In this document: positions 47,109-59,773 of the stretch, one piece after another | How positions within the stretch are numbered: the stretch's first letter is position 1 | How the letters are laid out: the number at the start of each line of letters is the position of its first letter | NCBI GenBank assembly: GCA_017311185.1 | Contig: JAESUZ010001745.1 | Span: 310,001-374,000 of the forward strand | DNA length: 64,000 bases | Origin: Proteles cristata cristata | Taxonomy: Eukaryota > Chordata > Mammalia > Carnivora > Hyaenidae | Direction: 5' to 3' | Notes under the pieces: generated by a model | What the model was told of the DNA's origin: nothing | The model's input: only the letters and a program-made list of their open reading frames with translations | The model's database searches: none | Made by a program: the position numbers and the translations under genes

Positions 47109-47318
47109 GGGGCCTGTGGGTGGCTCAGTCACTTAAGCATCCGACTTCGACTCAGGTCATGATCTCTCCATTTGTGAGTTTGGGCCCTGTGTCGGGCTCT
47201 GCTCTGACAGATTCAGAATCTGCTTGGAATTCTGTGTCACCATCTCTCTGCCCTTTCCCCACTCGTGTTCTATCTCTCTTTGTCTCTCAAAAACAAATAA
47301 ACATTTAAAAAATGTTTT
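47109..47318 (+). mobile_element. Carnivore SINE
   Basis: Plus-strand diverged copy with the imperfect target duplication aatccacacaaggtta / aatcaatacaaggtta. Confidence 0.92.
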
Positions 47319-48849
47319 TAAATCAATACAAGGTTATCACGTGCTGAGCTTATCTTAGCCTCATGGAGGAAGATCAGCTTCACTTGGAGTCAAAGTGCAT
47401 AATGTCACCATTTAACAAAGTTTGTCCCATATCTTTCACTACACATTATCCATTTAAACTTCCTTGGTTGCAGATTTTAAGAGATACTTCAAAAATGGAC
47501 TGGGTTGTGCATTTGTTGTATGATTTATGGTAAGGAGAGGATCGTTTTCTAGGAAACCATGTTAATATTAACCTCTACTATTTGAGAGAAATGTTGACCT
47601 AACCAAAGTACTTTCCTTATGATTTACCTGGCTTGACATTCCATTGTGATTTCGTCTACTACTATAGAAGGAACACATTATTTATCAGCAAGCTTTGTAC
47701 ATTATTTTACTGCTCCAATGTGGACATAAACATCTCTAAAGAGACTTAGACCTTGGCTTTTGTACTTCCTTTAAAACCATTCCTCTCAACTGTTTTTCTT
47801 CCCGGTGAAGCTTTGTTTGTCTCTCTTTTGGAGAAGAGAATGTCAGGGTGTTACCTAATGAAATCCTTCAAGAATAAATTATACAAATACAAGGAAAAAA
47901 CTGTGCTCGATCTTATCTGAAGACAGACGGAGAAGATCCAGAGTTTAAATCATGGAATGGAAGAATAAAGCCTGGCTTTAAATCAGTGAAAGTTTGTTTT
48001 GTGATGCTTTTGTTTGTCATGAATTCCTTCGAGAAACTGCTGAAAACTATGAGTCTACTCCCTAGAAAAATCTATACATCAATATACACAAAATTTGAGA
48101 CATTTCTGAGTTCACAAACACGCTGAAACTCTTCTATGAATTCCATGTTAAAAACAAACACTTGCTCTAAAGAACAAGTTCCACGTAATAAAAATTGTTT
48201 AATACTTAACTAAGTTGCATTCACAAAGCTTTTTTCAAACAGGAAATACAGCCTTTGTTGTTTTATTTCGGAACTGACTTAATATCTGTAGCCACAATAA
48301 AGTCACTCTCTGTGCTGAGTCTTTGAAAGATATGCTTTTTGTGAAATGCATATCTCACATTCATATTACAAATGCATTCATATTACAAATACTGAAACTG
48401 ACGGAAGCATCTGCTCTTTCTGAAATAGCACCTGCTATAATGGGACCTGCATCATAATTTTGGGAGGGGAATGAATTTGTAAAGAGGTGACTATATAGGT
48501 TTGGATGGAAACTTAAATTTAGGTCTGTTAATCGTAAAGAGTCAATGCACTGACATGTTCTAAGTTTTATCCTCTGATATCATAAATAAAATTGGGGTGA
48601 ATTATTGCTTCACATAAACTACTAAATCGAGAACACAAAAATGGCCTGGGGAAACATTTTGCTATTTTATGGCCAGAAGACCTCTGTGGGTGGTCATGAG
48701 TTTGTACATGGTTTCCCAGAATGTTAATCCACAGGGACAGCTCAGCCCCTCCAACTATATGTATTTTTAAAAATATGAATGAACATCATGGTAAACAAAG
48801 GATATTTGATGTTTTCCTTCACTAGTGTATGCTTAGAACAAAAGCACAT

Positions 48850-48906
<57 letters not shown>

Positions 48907-49547
48907 GCATAAGGTGCCAATGGCATAGATACTAGCAATAAATAGTTACCTTTGATGATATTGAAATTTAAGAGGCCCAATTACTTTATTATGAGATCGT
49001 CAGATCCAATTTCCTCCTCTTCCATTACCATTATTATAAAACACCATTATGTCTCTCACCATCATCTTCCACTCAGTGTTCTTATTTAAACACATCTATC
49101 CCAAGGATTTTAACCCTATTGTCTCCTACTTTATTGGCGAAACACAGAATACACACCCTTTAGATTTCTGCCGGAGAATGCTACACTCAACTGTTTGCTT
49201 TTGGTTCTCAGATCAGAGAAGGCTGATATTTTTAGAGCCCCTTTGAAGGATCTGAAGTCGATGTGTACCTCTTGGTCAGTGGTTTTAGAATTTTTTGAGT
49301 GAAACCCATAATAAAGTTATATATATATGACTTATACTACATGTATACATAAAAATAAAAGTTTCTGAAAAATATGCTTATATTTACCATCTGTACTACT
49401 TAAGTACATATTCTAAAAAAGTGTAGTCCACTATTAATATTTAGTATTCTTTCTATTTTATTCTGATCTCTTTCAAAAAAAAATACTGTCCTCCAGATTG
49501 ATTTCACAACCCCTGAAGAAGGCAAACAGTTTAAAACCTCCTACTAA
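47319..49547. other. Intergenic with one CA microsatellite
   Basis: Unique DNA apart from the AC repeat at 48855. No gene features. Confidence 0.6.
48855..48901 (+). repeat. (AC)n microsatellite
   Basis: About 23 uninterrupted AC units, flanked by short AT alternations (tatat, atatat). Confidence 0.97.
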
Positions 49548-49705
49548 GAGTTAAAGGTTCTCAAAATCTCAAGGCGCTCTTTCAAAATGCAGATTATTAG
49601 GCCCGCTTTCAGAGATTCTGATTCACTAGTGCAGTCCAAACATCTACAATATTTCAGAAGCTTCCAAGGTTATTCTGAGGTAGATTTTGAGATGCAGTTT
49701 CTATC
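49548..49705 (+). mobile_element. MER5A-like hAT-Charlie remnant
   Basis: Wording 'ggttctcaaaatctc', 'aaaatgcagattattaggcc' and 'agagattctgattcactag' follows MER5A order. The right end is eroded. Confidence 0.6.
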
Positions 49706-50039
49706 TAGTAATCCATGTCCTATTCTTGAATTAGGTTAGATCAGCTAAAAATTATATACTGACACTAGGCTGTGTTGGCTGACTGCAGGGTTACTTTTAC
49801 TGAGCAAGCTTTGGTGTCCTGTCTTCAGTTTTCACTGAAGGATGCAAGAAAAAATTTAATATTGCACTTTCATAGGCATGTCATTGAGACAAAAGTTTTC
49901 ATAGCATAGCAGGGTTGACTATGCAGAGCCTAAAGTAAAATTGTTTTCAGTTCTCTACACCTAGGAGGTCTACAAAGGCTTCACTTCCCTTAAAGTCTTG
50001 CTATTTTGTCTTATTATCAAGAGAATCTATCTCATAACT

Positions 50040-50165
50040 ATTTTATGTCGTGACAGCCAAGACTTTGTTCTGTTTTAACTCTCATATTCCTAGTACCTAG
50101 AACGATGGTTGGCTCCTAGGAGAAACTAACAAAATAAATATTTGTTGAATTGAATTGAATGCTTC
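50040..50165 (+). repeat. L2 3'-end fragment (probable)
   Basis: The ending 'cctagtacctagaacgatgg..aaataaatatttgttgaat' is typical of the L2 terminus. Confidence 0.55.
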
Positions 50166-50511
50166 CCTTTCACTTTTGCTTCCAATGATATTGGAGACAA
50201 ATTCATATCTCAACTTTGACCTATGTATGTGCACATTTACTACCTTTGTGCTTTTTGACAATCTATGCCTACTTGTGTGCTTCTGGGTTTTTATGTGGTA
50301 AACTTATATACATGGCAGTTTCTACATAAATAAACATCACCAACAACTATTATGTTGTATAATATTATATGTATAATACATAATATTTTGAACATATTTT
50401 CATGTGTGTAACTTTTTCCCCTCATATGAAGTTAATATCAAAAGTCAGTTTTCCTGATTTATCCAATCCAGACTAATATTTTCTGCCTATACAACTCATT
50501 GTCCTTGCGGG

Positions 50512-50846
50512 ATGCTGGCATTGGCAAACACCGACCATGGGCCATTTCCTGTTTCTGTGTGGCCCAGGAACCATACAAACATTTTTAACTGATTAAAAAA
50601 CATTCAAGGAAGACTAATATTTTGTGACATGTGAAAACTATAAGACTTAAACTTCAGGGTTCATAGCTAAAGTTTTATGGGGCCAAGACCACACCCATTC
50701 GTTTACATATTGTCTATGGCTTCTTCCAAGCTACAATGGTAGGGGGAGTAGTTGCTACAGAGGTCACCAAACCATATGTGTGTGACCCGCAAAGCCTAAA
50801 ATATTTACATCTGGAACTTCAGGGAAAATTTTGCCAACCCTTGCAG
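50512..50846 (+). mobile_element. hAT-type non-autonomous DNA transposon
   Basis: It begins ggcattggcaaacaccgacc. The body reads 'cacccattcgtttacatatt', 'gtctatggcttcttccaagc' and 'cccgcaaagcctaaaatatt', ending ttttgccaacccttgca, roughly the inverse of the start. This is a common mammalian hAT-derived repeat; I am unsure of the subfamily name. The 63-residue frame here is incidental. Confidence 0.65.
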
Positions 50847-52609
50847 TTTGCTTTTGCTGCAACCAACCTACTTCTTGGGAAAATGTGGACTTGCAAAAGA
50901 AGAGCCTCACGTGTGGGCTATCTGTAAATTAGAATACTTACCCTGATTTTAGATAAGGTACATAAAGAAACCTCTGCTCAAGTATAAACTAATTCTTCTG
51001 GGGCCTTTTAAATTATTAAACTCTATTCTTTGGTATTTCTGTTCAGTGTATTGTGCTGGCCAAAATTTAGGTAACTTCACATTCTTCAGTTAATAGCCAT
51101 CTTTCAAAGAAATCAACATACCTTTTAATCTTAGTGAGTATACACTTTAGTATTTTCTCTAGAGATGGTCTAGTTTCTATAAGTTGACCTAATGTGTAAA
51201 GATAATCATGTTATGCTTTGAGCTACACATTCGTTCCCAGTATCCCCTTCACATCAGGTCTATGGAGAGTACAGAGGCTGGGAGGGTCTGAATAGGGTCA
51301 TCAGTCTTGAAACATAGGGTTTCTGTTTATTGACCCTTTCAGTAGAGTCTCAACTTCATCATAGGATGGAGGGAAAGAGGGATGGAGAATAGACAGAGGG
51401 AATGTGACTAAAGAAAAAGGTGGAGGTGATTAGAGACATTTGAACTAGTGATACCCAACTTGTCTTCATAAAGTCCTATTGAAGTTTGGAGCTCTGGCTT
51501 TTACATGTGGAAATAAACCATGTAAAGTAATAAGTTTTTACTCAAGGTCACAATCTGCCCAGCTGCTCCGGAGTTCTTGGCTTCCACAGGCTACCCCTCT
51601 GCTGTGTGTATTTGTCATGAAACTCATAATCCTCTCAAGCCTTCAGGAGGGGCTGAGGACATTGATGAAACCATTACAAGAACAGCATAAGCCTGCAGTT
51701 ATAGAGTATTTGTTTCCCTACAAATGTTGTGGAAACTTAGCCACCCAAGTTTGCTGCCGAGATAGAGCTGGAGACTGTAGCGTGTGTCTAATTGTGCTCC
51801 AAGCCTGTCTTCAGAATCTTTCCCCCTCCCTACTCCCCGTTTTGCATGGAAGCACAGAAAAACAATGCCTTGCTAGCATTAATCTAGAGTGTTCCCAAGA
51901 AGAATCACTTAATGATCTGGAAAGATCTGTTATGGTACCAATTGAGATATTTAAAGATGTCAAGTCACAACCAAAAGGGTTGCATCAGAGCAGTAAAGTC
52001 AGCGCCTGTATCTTTTTCCTGTGTATTTCCCTACACTCTGCCATTAAGGTTCATCTTGTCACTCTAGTCCGAAAAAGAAGGAATGGGGGCTAGAACTTCT
52101 CAATTATTTTGGCATAATTTTGCCTGGAAAGGGATTCCAGATCTAACATTCTTTTGGGGAAGCCAACCAAGGTGTGGCTGAGCCTCAGGGACCCATCTGC
52201 CCCATGGTGCCAGGGCAAAGGCAAGATGTCAATGAGGCAGCTTCCTTGACGGCCTCGGTATTGCTCCCATGCTTCTCTCTTTCTCATTCTTTCATGACAA
52301 CATAATACTTTCCCAGAATTGCTAAAAATGTGCCTCTTGTGGAGAATGTGCTCAGGGGGAGAAGTAATCCCTGCAGCCCCTCTCTCTGGAGCTTCTGCTC
52401 AGCACACTGTCAAATCGTTTACTGGTTTGACCACTCTTGCCTAAGTGGTTGTCAATGAACCCATTGCCTTTGTTTGCTGTGCCAGAAGTGACTATCAACA
52501 GGGAAATACATGTGGTGGGAGGAAAAAGAAAAGATGGAAATGAACATTTATCAAGTATTTCCCAAGTTATGTGCTTTGTGTGCAGTTTTTACTTTATTTC
52601 AGGACAAGT
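50847..52609. other. Intergenic containing the orphan open frame
   Basis: Unique DNA, free of recognisable young repeats. It holds the 51479-52093 open frame described separately. Confidence 0.55.
51617..52093 (+). other. Orphan 158-codon ATG open frame, no recognised homology
   Basis: The longest open frame outside L1 spans 51479-52093, but its nominal first codon is TTG. The first ATG is at 51617, giving 158 residues (MKLIILSSLQEGLRTLMKPL.. to ..VRKRRNGG). It is rich in Cys and Leu, with no signal peptide, domain or motif I recognise. Splice sites, CpG island and polyA signal are not evident nearby. It may be a chance open frame in unique DNA, a lncRNA exon or an eroded single-exon sequence. 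Confidence 0.15.
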
Positions 52610-52775
52610 TGCAAATGTGGTTAGCACCTTGGAAATAGCTCTGGTGGATATTATCATTATTCGCACTTCATAGATGGCAAAAACCACTTCTCAGAGAGGT
52701 GAAGCAACTTGCCAAAACCACATGCTAATGAGCGGGCAGTATGTTTGTCTAAATTCCTTGTCTGTTTCCACCAGG
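52610..52775 (-). repeat. MIR fragment
   Basis: Wording tattatcattattcgcac..gagaggtgaagcaacttgcc is a minus-strand MIR. Confidence 0.55.
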
Positions 52776-54057
52776 CCACATACACTCACAAATCTGTGAG
52801 TGGACAGGGAAAGACACCTCCACCTTCTCGGAGAGCAGGTGTAGTAAATATATTGCTGGGTGGCTGTCACGGATTATCCCAAATTTGCGTCTATGCTCCT
52901 CTGTAAGGAGACTGTGTTAGTGTTTCTGTCTTCTTCTGGTTCTGCACCGACATAGCAAGAGTCTGAGGTTTTAAGTTAAAACCTGTTAAAGCACTGCTTA
53001 TGTGTTACACTGCTATTTATCAGTATACACCAACCATTCCAGAACTTTTTACTGTACAGACCCTGGTCCTTTATTAGTGTTAATTGGTTGGAATATGTAT
53101 CTGAACTTTCCAGATAGGTGTTTCTTACCTCTTCCCAAAGCATCTGTTTATTGCTTCAGATGCAGGACTCTGAGTTTCCTCTCAGTTCTATGTACTCTGT
53201 CCTCCTGGCAGACTGTCTATAACATAAAGTAGGGCCCCAGGCTGATGCTCCTTCATAATTCAAGGAAGAAAGCATGAAAGCAAGAAAGGATAAAGGAAAG
53301 AAATGGTCTGCTCACTAGCAGACTATAAAAAGCAAGGATTGCGGTAAGAAGGAACACATCTGTATTTCAGAGTACTCTTTGGAACTCAGACATGAAGGCT
53401 GGTTATTACTGAACTCAGCATGAGGTTACTTTCCTTCTGTCATCTTAGAGATTTAGATAACTCGCAATGGCCACCACTTTTTTGGTGGGTGGCTTATTTC
53501 TTCTTTATCTGTATCAATTAAATATGTCATTTGAGAAAATCTCTCAACTGAGATTAAAAATTGATGACCAATGAAAGTGATCTAGCACCTGACTGATCAC
53601 TAACTGAAAATTTCATTACTGTTCTGGAGTAAATTAGGTAATTATTTCATATAGCACGTGATCCTAACCAATGGAGCCCAGAGTAATTTACATTCCCATA
53701 TGCTCTTTAAAGAATGCCCCCACCCAAATTTCTGTAAACACATCAAGCAAGTTAAGGAGTGGGATATCAAAAGACCTTTCAGTCTTCATTCTGGAACGGG
53801 TAAAAATTCAATAATCCCTTTGGAGAAGTAGTATCCCTTTTGTGAGGGTCCTTTATTGGGACCACATAAACAATGGGCTTGTGTACCTTCAGCACATACT
53901 TTTCCAGATGAAGTGTTCTTCCTTGGACCATTGTCATATCGTTTCTGCTGAAGTCACCTTTCTCTCTGCTAATTAGCACAGAATTCCACAGTAGTAGACT
54001 TCATTTGATTACATCACTTTTAGCTAATACACTCAAACTTGACTGAAGAGTTCCTTA
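52776..54057. other. Intergenic, nothing recognised
   Basis: Unique DNA with small unsupported frames (53002-53232, 53779-53979). Confidence 0.6.
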
Positions 54058-54074
54058 GAAATATTTTTCCTTTT

Positions 54075-54300
54075 GGGGCGCCTGGGTGGCTTAGTCGGTT
54101 AAGCGTCCAACTTTCGCTTAGGTCATGATCTCACGGTTCGTGGGTTCGAGCCCCGCGTCGGGCTCTGTGCTGACTGCCAGCTCAGAGCCTGGAGCATGTT
54201 TCAGTCTGTGACTCCCTCTCTCTCTGACCCTCCCCTGCTCACGGTGTCTCTCTCTCTCTCTCTCTCTCTCTCCTAGAAATAAATAAAACATTAAAAAAAA
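54075..54300 (+). mobile_element. Carnivore SINE, young subfamily
   Basis: Near-intact copy flanked by a perfect 17-bp duplication gaaatatttttcctttt (54058-54074, 54301-54317). It carries the same diagnostic wording as 8102, 18436 and 41061. Confidence 0.96.
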
Positions 54301-54317
54301 GAAATATTTTTCCTTTT

Positions 54318-55274
54318 TCTCTTTTTGTAATAAATATATATTATGACTCCCACAGGAATTTAAGGCTGGTGTTTTGAAAAATGTGACCAGTGACATGTTG
54401 ATATGAAGAAACTGTTGCTTGCTTATGGATGTTTGTTTTTCTGTGGCCTAGCCTCCTAACAGTTTTAGATAACATTTCTACATATGATATTAATCATGGC
54501 TCTTCAGTATCTTCCAATGATCTATTTATGCCCAAATTTAAGTGTGAGTTATGAGAGAGGGAATTGAAATAATTGTTTTCCCCTTAGAGAAAGACCTTTC
54601 ATTCACTTTGGCTGCCCTCACAGCCCTCACCATATTGGCCTCACCTGCTTTCCCGTCTTTTCCAGGTCTCTCTCCTTCATGTTGGAGTACCAGTGGCCCT
54701 TCCATGCACACAACTGGTTACTATGGATCAAAGGAAAAGTAAAGAGGAAAGCAGAGTGTTCTGGGAATTCTCCATGATCCAGAAAAAGTAATGAGGCATT
54801 AAATCAATACAGAAAGCAACTCAATGTAATTTACCCTTACTCTTTATTCCATGATCTGAAATACCTCCCACAAACTGTGAACATTTCCAGGTTTTATCAA
54901 CGTTTTATATAATGCCCAGCCATGCTTCCCTCTATAGCGACATGAGAAAAGAATGCTCCTTCCAATCCTGAAAGTTAGAAAAGTCTGCCATGGTAGAGAG
55001 GCACTTTTTACACAGTGATATATGGAAATGTTTCATTTCTGATGAGCTGCAGTCCCAGGTAAGAGAAACTTTGTCTCTTTGAACTACAAAACTTTAGAAA
55101 ATATATTGATGTCATATACAGAGAATCCTAAAAATAACTTTACATTTTGTCAATGACTCAACAGTATCATGAATATTAAACCTCTGTGCCTTTCTAAAAG
55201 AATTCTCTCTTGATGGATTGGTAAGTAGGTCCTATACTAGTAAAGGGTAAAAAAATATTATTTTCTGTTAATAT
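54318..55274. other. Intergenic, nothing recognised
   Basis: AT-rich unique DNA between a young SINE and an MST-type LTR. Confidence 0.6.
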
Positions 55275-55625
55275 ACTGAATTTGTTTGCTAGGACTGCCA
55301 TTAAAAAAAAGTAGCCCAGGTTGAGTGGCTTAAAGAACAGAAATTTATTTTCACAGTCTGGGGGCTGGAAGTCTAAGATCAAGGTATTGGTAGGTTTCGG
55401 TTTCTTTTGAAGCCCTTTTCTTTGGTTTGGAGATGACTACCTTCTCACCCTGTCCTCACTTATAGGGACACTAAACTGGATTATGGCTCAGGTTGTGGCC
55501 TCATTTTAACTTAATCATCTCTTTAAAGGTCATCTCTCCAAATATGGTCACATTTCCAAGGTTCTGGGAGTAGAGGCTTTCATATATAAATTTTGGAGGG
55601 ACACAATGTAGCCTTTACCACTACC
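55275..55625 (-). mobile_element. Solitary MST/MLT1-type LTR (ERVL-MaLR)
   Basis: Reverse-strand wording 'tgctaggactgccatt..gagtggcttaaagaacag..ctgggggctggaagtctaag' and 'ttttggagggacacaatg' matches MST-type LTRs. No internal region is present. Confidence 0.7.
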
Positions 55626-56322
55626 TACTGTTGAATTCTGGTTTTGAATTAACTTGCGACAAGTTGTGAATAACTGAGATGTTAGGAAGAGTTGAAGAGA
55701 AAAATGCTCTTTCCTTTAAAAAAATTTCTTTCTGAGTTATTATCTTAGTTTGGCCTTCCTCAAAAATCTGAGCCTCAGACAAGGTAGTTTATTTGGGACA
55801 TGATCCCAGGGGACAGGAGTAGGCAACTGGGACAAATAGAGAAGGAGAAAGAAACCAATACAAGAGTATGTTATTGAGTCTGTCATCACCTTGGGCAACT
55901 GGGGCTCAGTCTTGCTGGGACTCTGGGAAAAGCCTTGTAGAATGAATGTCTCTCAGAATTTTCTCTTGGAGGGACAAATGAAGGGAAGAACTACTTACAC
56001 ACTTCAAATCCCCATAAATTAAGACTTGTCTGTTAGTTCTCTCACTTCTAAATTTTGTGTGAATGGCTGTGCCTTGCCAAGACGTCAGGGAAGTCCCAGA
56101 GAATGCAGTGGAGCTGAGGTGATGAGTTATCAGGGATCACCTGTAGGAAGCTCGTTGCCTCAATGGCTGCAGTGAAAGGCAGGTGGAAAGGATATAAAGT
56201 AGGCACGAGAAATATCCAGACCCTTGGCAAATACCACCTTCTCCCACTACCAGTGGGGTTGTTATTAATATCAACAGGACTATCAACATCCTAATATAGA
56301 GAGAGACCTAATAACAAATATG
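55626..56322. other. Intergenic, nothing recognised
   Basis: Unique DNA between the MST-type LTR and the Tigger pair. Confidence 0.6.
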
Positions 56323-56511
56323 CTTGAAGTCCTTTATCTGTGGTTTTGTTTCAGCAGTTTCAGTTACTGATGTGTGGAAGCGGGTGATCCTCCTTCTGAT
56401 GAATTGTGGGAAGGTCAATAGTAGCCTAACTCGGCCTCATGGTGCCTTCTAGGCATTTTATCTTCTCACATAGTCACAAGAAGAAGGGTGAGTAAAGTAC
56501 AATGATATTCG

Positions 56512-56539
56512 GAGAGAGAGAGAGAGAGAGAGAGAGAGT
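56512..56539 (+). repeat. (GA)n microsatellite in a Tigger remnant
   Basis: About 14 GA units. A related gagagagaaagagagc segment is at the equivalent place in the second Tigger copy (62959 on). Confidence 0.9.
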
Positions 56540-56585
56540 AAGAGCATGAGAGAGAACGAGCATACTCATATAACTTTTATTACAG

Positions 56586-57090
56586 TACACAGATGGTCTC
56601 TGACTTATGATAATTTGACTTACTAACATTTTGACTTTAGGATGGTGTGAAAGTGATATGCATTCAGTAGAAACTCTCCTCTGAAGTATGAATTTGGGTC
56701 TTTTCCCTGGGCTAGCTGGGTGGCGCCATTCTTTCCTGTGACGCCGGGAGTGGCAGCCTCAGTCAGCCACACCATCATGAGCATAAGCTTCACACTTACA
56801 AGCATTCCACATCCATACAGCCACTCCGTTCTTCCCTTTGCATATAGTACTCACTAACTCACTTGAGTCAGTCAACACTTTATTATAAAATAGGCTCTGT
56901 GTTAAATGATTTTGCCCAGCTCCAGGATCATGTAAGTGTTCTGAGCATATCTAAGCTTTGTTAGGCTTAGGCTGTGATGTTCTGTAGGTTAGGTGTATTA
57001 AAAGCATTTTTTGATTTATGATATTTTCAACTTACAATGGGTTTATCAGGATGTAACTCTATCATAGGCTGAGGAAGATCTGTATTGTTA
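56586..57090 (+). mobile_element. Nested Tigger-type element
   Basis: It starts acagatggtctctgacttat and ends 'gaggaagatctgta', with terminal inverted repeats (acagatSNt..). The inner text includes 'caacactttattataaaata' and 'ttttcaacttacaatgggtt'. It is flanked by TA, the Tc1/mariner target. Confidence 0.7.
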
Positions 57091-57288
57091 TAATTGTCCT
57101 CTTTTATTATTAGATATTATTAATTTCTCACTGCACCTGGTTTATAAATTAAACTTTATCAGAGATGTGTCTCTGTATAAGAATAAAACAGTATATATGG
57201 GGCTGTTTACTCTCTGTGGCTTCTCCAGGCATCCACTGGGGATCTTGGAATTTATCCCTCACTGATAAGGAGAGGACTACTGTATAAT

Positions 57289-58606
57289 TATCATACGCAG
57301 AAACATCGTGCTACAACATTTATTCTGAAACTCTGGAACTCAGAATGTAATCTTATTATTTCAAATTATGTTAGGGGGTTGTATATGATCTATATAATCA
57401 GGAATGTTACCCTAACGTTCACATATTCACATATAAAATCCATTCACATATTCATTTTAGCAAATATTTATTGATTCTTCACCTGGTGTTAGCACTATGT
57501 GAGGTACAAGATTTAGAAACAGGAAGATCCAGCAAATCCCTCTAAGACCTTGCACAGTAACTGTTGGGTTTGTTGAGTGTGAGCAATAGAGAGATCCCAC
57601 AGGTAGCTTATAGAAAGACATGGGAGGATCACAGGCTTAAGAACAGGTGTTAAGAGAGGCAGTAACCAGGGGCCCTCCAGACAGTAGGAAGGGAAGCCTA
57701 GCACGGTTCCACAGCAGGAGCTGGTTGGTTAGCAACTGCCACCATGATGGGCAATGGATCTCCAACTGTTTCTTCCCTCATTTTATGAGTCAGTCAAAAT
57801 TCAGACCCCCAGGAGGAGCACATTAGGGGCCAAGCTTAGCATCTAGGCCTGTCCCTTGACTCCTTATGGTGGAGGGGAGACCTGTTTCCTTTGGTCTCCT
57901 TTATAAAACATGAAAGATGGTTCTTCCTACCCAAGAGCGCCCATGACCAGTAGGGAAGAAGCAGTGGTGTGCTAGACTGGCTTGTACTGCTCCTAAGAGC
58001 CAATTGTTCCATTTTCAAGAAGTTTATAAGCCACTGTTAAAAACAGTAATTATTTAAAATTAAATGATTTTAACTTACAGTTAAATAAATTAAATTGAAA
58101 CAAAAATAGTACTCAAAACTTACCACTTCCTAATTGTTTTACGACATTTTACTATTATTTATGTCCTTAAGGTTATTTCCATCTACTGTGGCTTTGGGGT
58201 GGAAATACGATACATTGATGGGCTATGAAATTGTCTGGGGTGGGACTGTTTCGTACCATACAAACTCACAAATGCTACAAAGTAGGACTTGATTTATCAT
58301 TTTCTTGGTTGTTCAGACTTAAGAAAGTGATGGAGAAATAATGCAGATTAAATTTAAAATTGTATGACAGCTGCAGCCATTACATTACAAAGAGCTCAAA
58401 AAATTGAGGAAATATTTCTCTAGTATTCAAAAACTGTTATGAGATTCAGCAAAGAACTTATGTCATCGATGAACCAGAATAGTTCTGACATGTCTCTGTT
58501 GTTTCCCTTTCCCTTGCTCATTAAGTGCATGATAATGCCAGCAACGTTTGAGTCGTAGCTACACGTTGTCATCAACCACTACTATAGTTTGGCTACCAGA
58601 GTTACA
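57289..58606. other. Intergenic, nothing firm
   Basis: A faint old-repeat string occurs at 57455-57515 (gcaaatatttattgattc). The remainder is unrecognised. Confidence 0.55.
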
Positions 58607-58820
58607 GGGGCACCTGGGTGGCTCAGTCGGTTAAGCATCCAACTTCGGCTCAGCTCATGATCTCGCAGTTCGGGAGTTTGAGCCCCCAGTTGGGCTCTGC
58701 TGACAGCTGAACCTGGAGCCTACTTCGGATTCTGTGTCTCCCTCTCTCTCTGCCCCTCCCTGACTTGCACTCTGTCTGTCTGTCTCTCAAAAAAGTAAAT
58801 AAATAAAACATTAAAAAAAG
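58607..58820 (+). mobile_element. Carnivore SINE
   Basis: Plus-strand copy ending aaataaaacattaaaaaaag, with a short duplication agagtta. Confidence 0.93.
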
Positions 58821-59534
58821 AGTTAAAAAAAAAACAACAAAAGCATTCTGTGAGAATTAATTGCTGTATGGAACTTACAATGGAAAGACAGAGTATTATA
58901 GATTTTATTATTATTTATAAATTGTTATATGTTCTTTACATCAGTAAAATTTATAATAAAATGTAAGGTTTATATATAACATTTATAATAACATTTTATT
59001 AGTAAAAATACTATTTAAAAATATTTTTTTTCTCCCCCTGGAGAGCCAGATTTTATCAGCATACCACTGGGTAGGAGAAATTCCCCAAAAGGAAATCAAG
59101 ATGCTAAACAGCCAAAAATATAAATAATGTCTCCTAAGACACAGATATACAAGCAGACAATTGGCACAACACACGGAGTGTACATGAGCAGCAGAGTTTA
59201 AAAAAGAAAACAAGGTAAGCACAGGGAGAAGAATGGGAGGAGATGAAGGACTGAGTTGTGGGCAAGTTAAAGTCAAAGTTAAAGTCAAACAAAACACATT
59301 GTTGATCCCGTATTTCAACTGACATGTGAGACTATGTTACACCCTTTGAAACTATGAGGCAGAGGGGGAAAAGGGGGATTGATGAGAATGGCAAATGTTT
59401 GGAAGAGTTTTCAGGCATATTTTAGAGGGTGCTATATCATATGATTTCCTGTAATACTAGATAATACTTTGTATGTGGTAGCTTCGGTAAATATTTAGCC
59501 ATTGGACGTATAAACCCACCATCGTGTGTATTAT
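58821..59534. other. Intergenic, nothing recognised
   Basis: AT-rich DNA. The minus-strand frames at 58983-59325 overlap each other and include a short tandem 'aaagtcaaagttaaagtcaa' at 59270. Confidence 0.55.
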
Positions 59535-59690
59535 ATAGTGACCCTGGCTTTGCTATTTGCTAGCTGAGTGGCACTGGGGAAATTAATCTCCCAGTTCCTC
59601 AGTTTTCTCATCTGCAAAATGAAGATAATAATACTAGCTAATTTGCTGTGTGGCTTTAAAAATGAAAAATGTTTGGTGTATGTAAAGCCT
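59535..59690 (+). repeat. MIR fossil SINE
   Basis: Wording tatttgctagctgagtggc..tcagttttctcatctgcaaa..gataataatactagc follows the MIR consensus order. Confidence 0.65.
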
Positions 59691-59773
59691 TAGAAATAGC
59701 AGCCAATTTACTGTTTTCTTCCTCTCCCTCTTCCCACTCTTCCCTTTGTTTGACTACATTTTACTACATTTTA

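Larger units (their letters stand above)
56323..57288 (+). mobile_element. TcMar-Tigger-type MITE containing a second Tigger-type element
   Basis: The outer element starts with 'tttatctgtggttttgtttc' and 'agcagtttcagttactga' and ends with 'ccaggcatccactggggatc' and 'gagaggactactgta'. Its middle is interrupted by the 56586-57090 element. The second copy of the same outer family is at 62326-63250. Confidence 0.7.
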
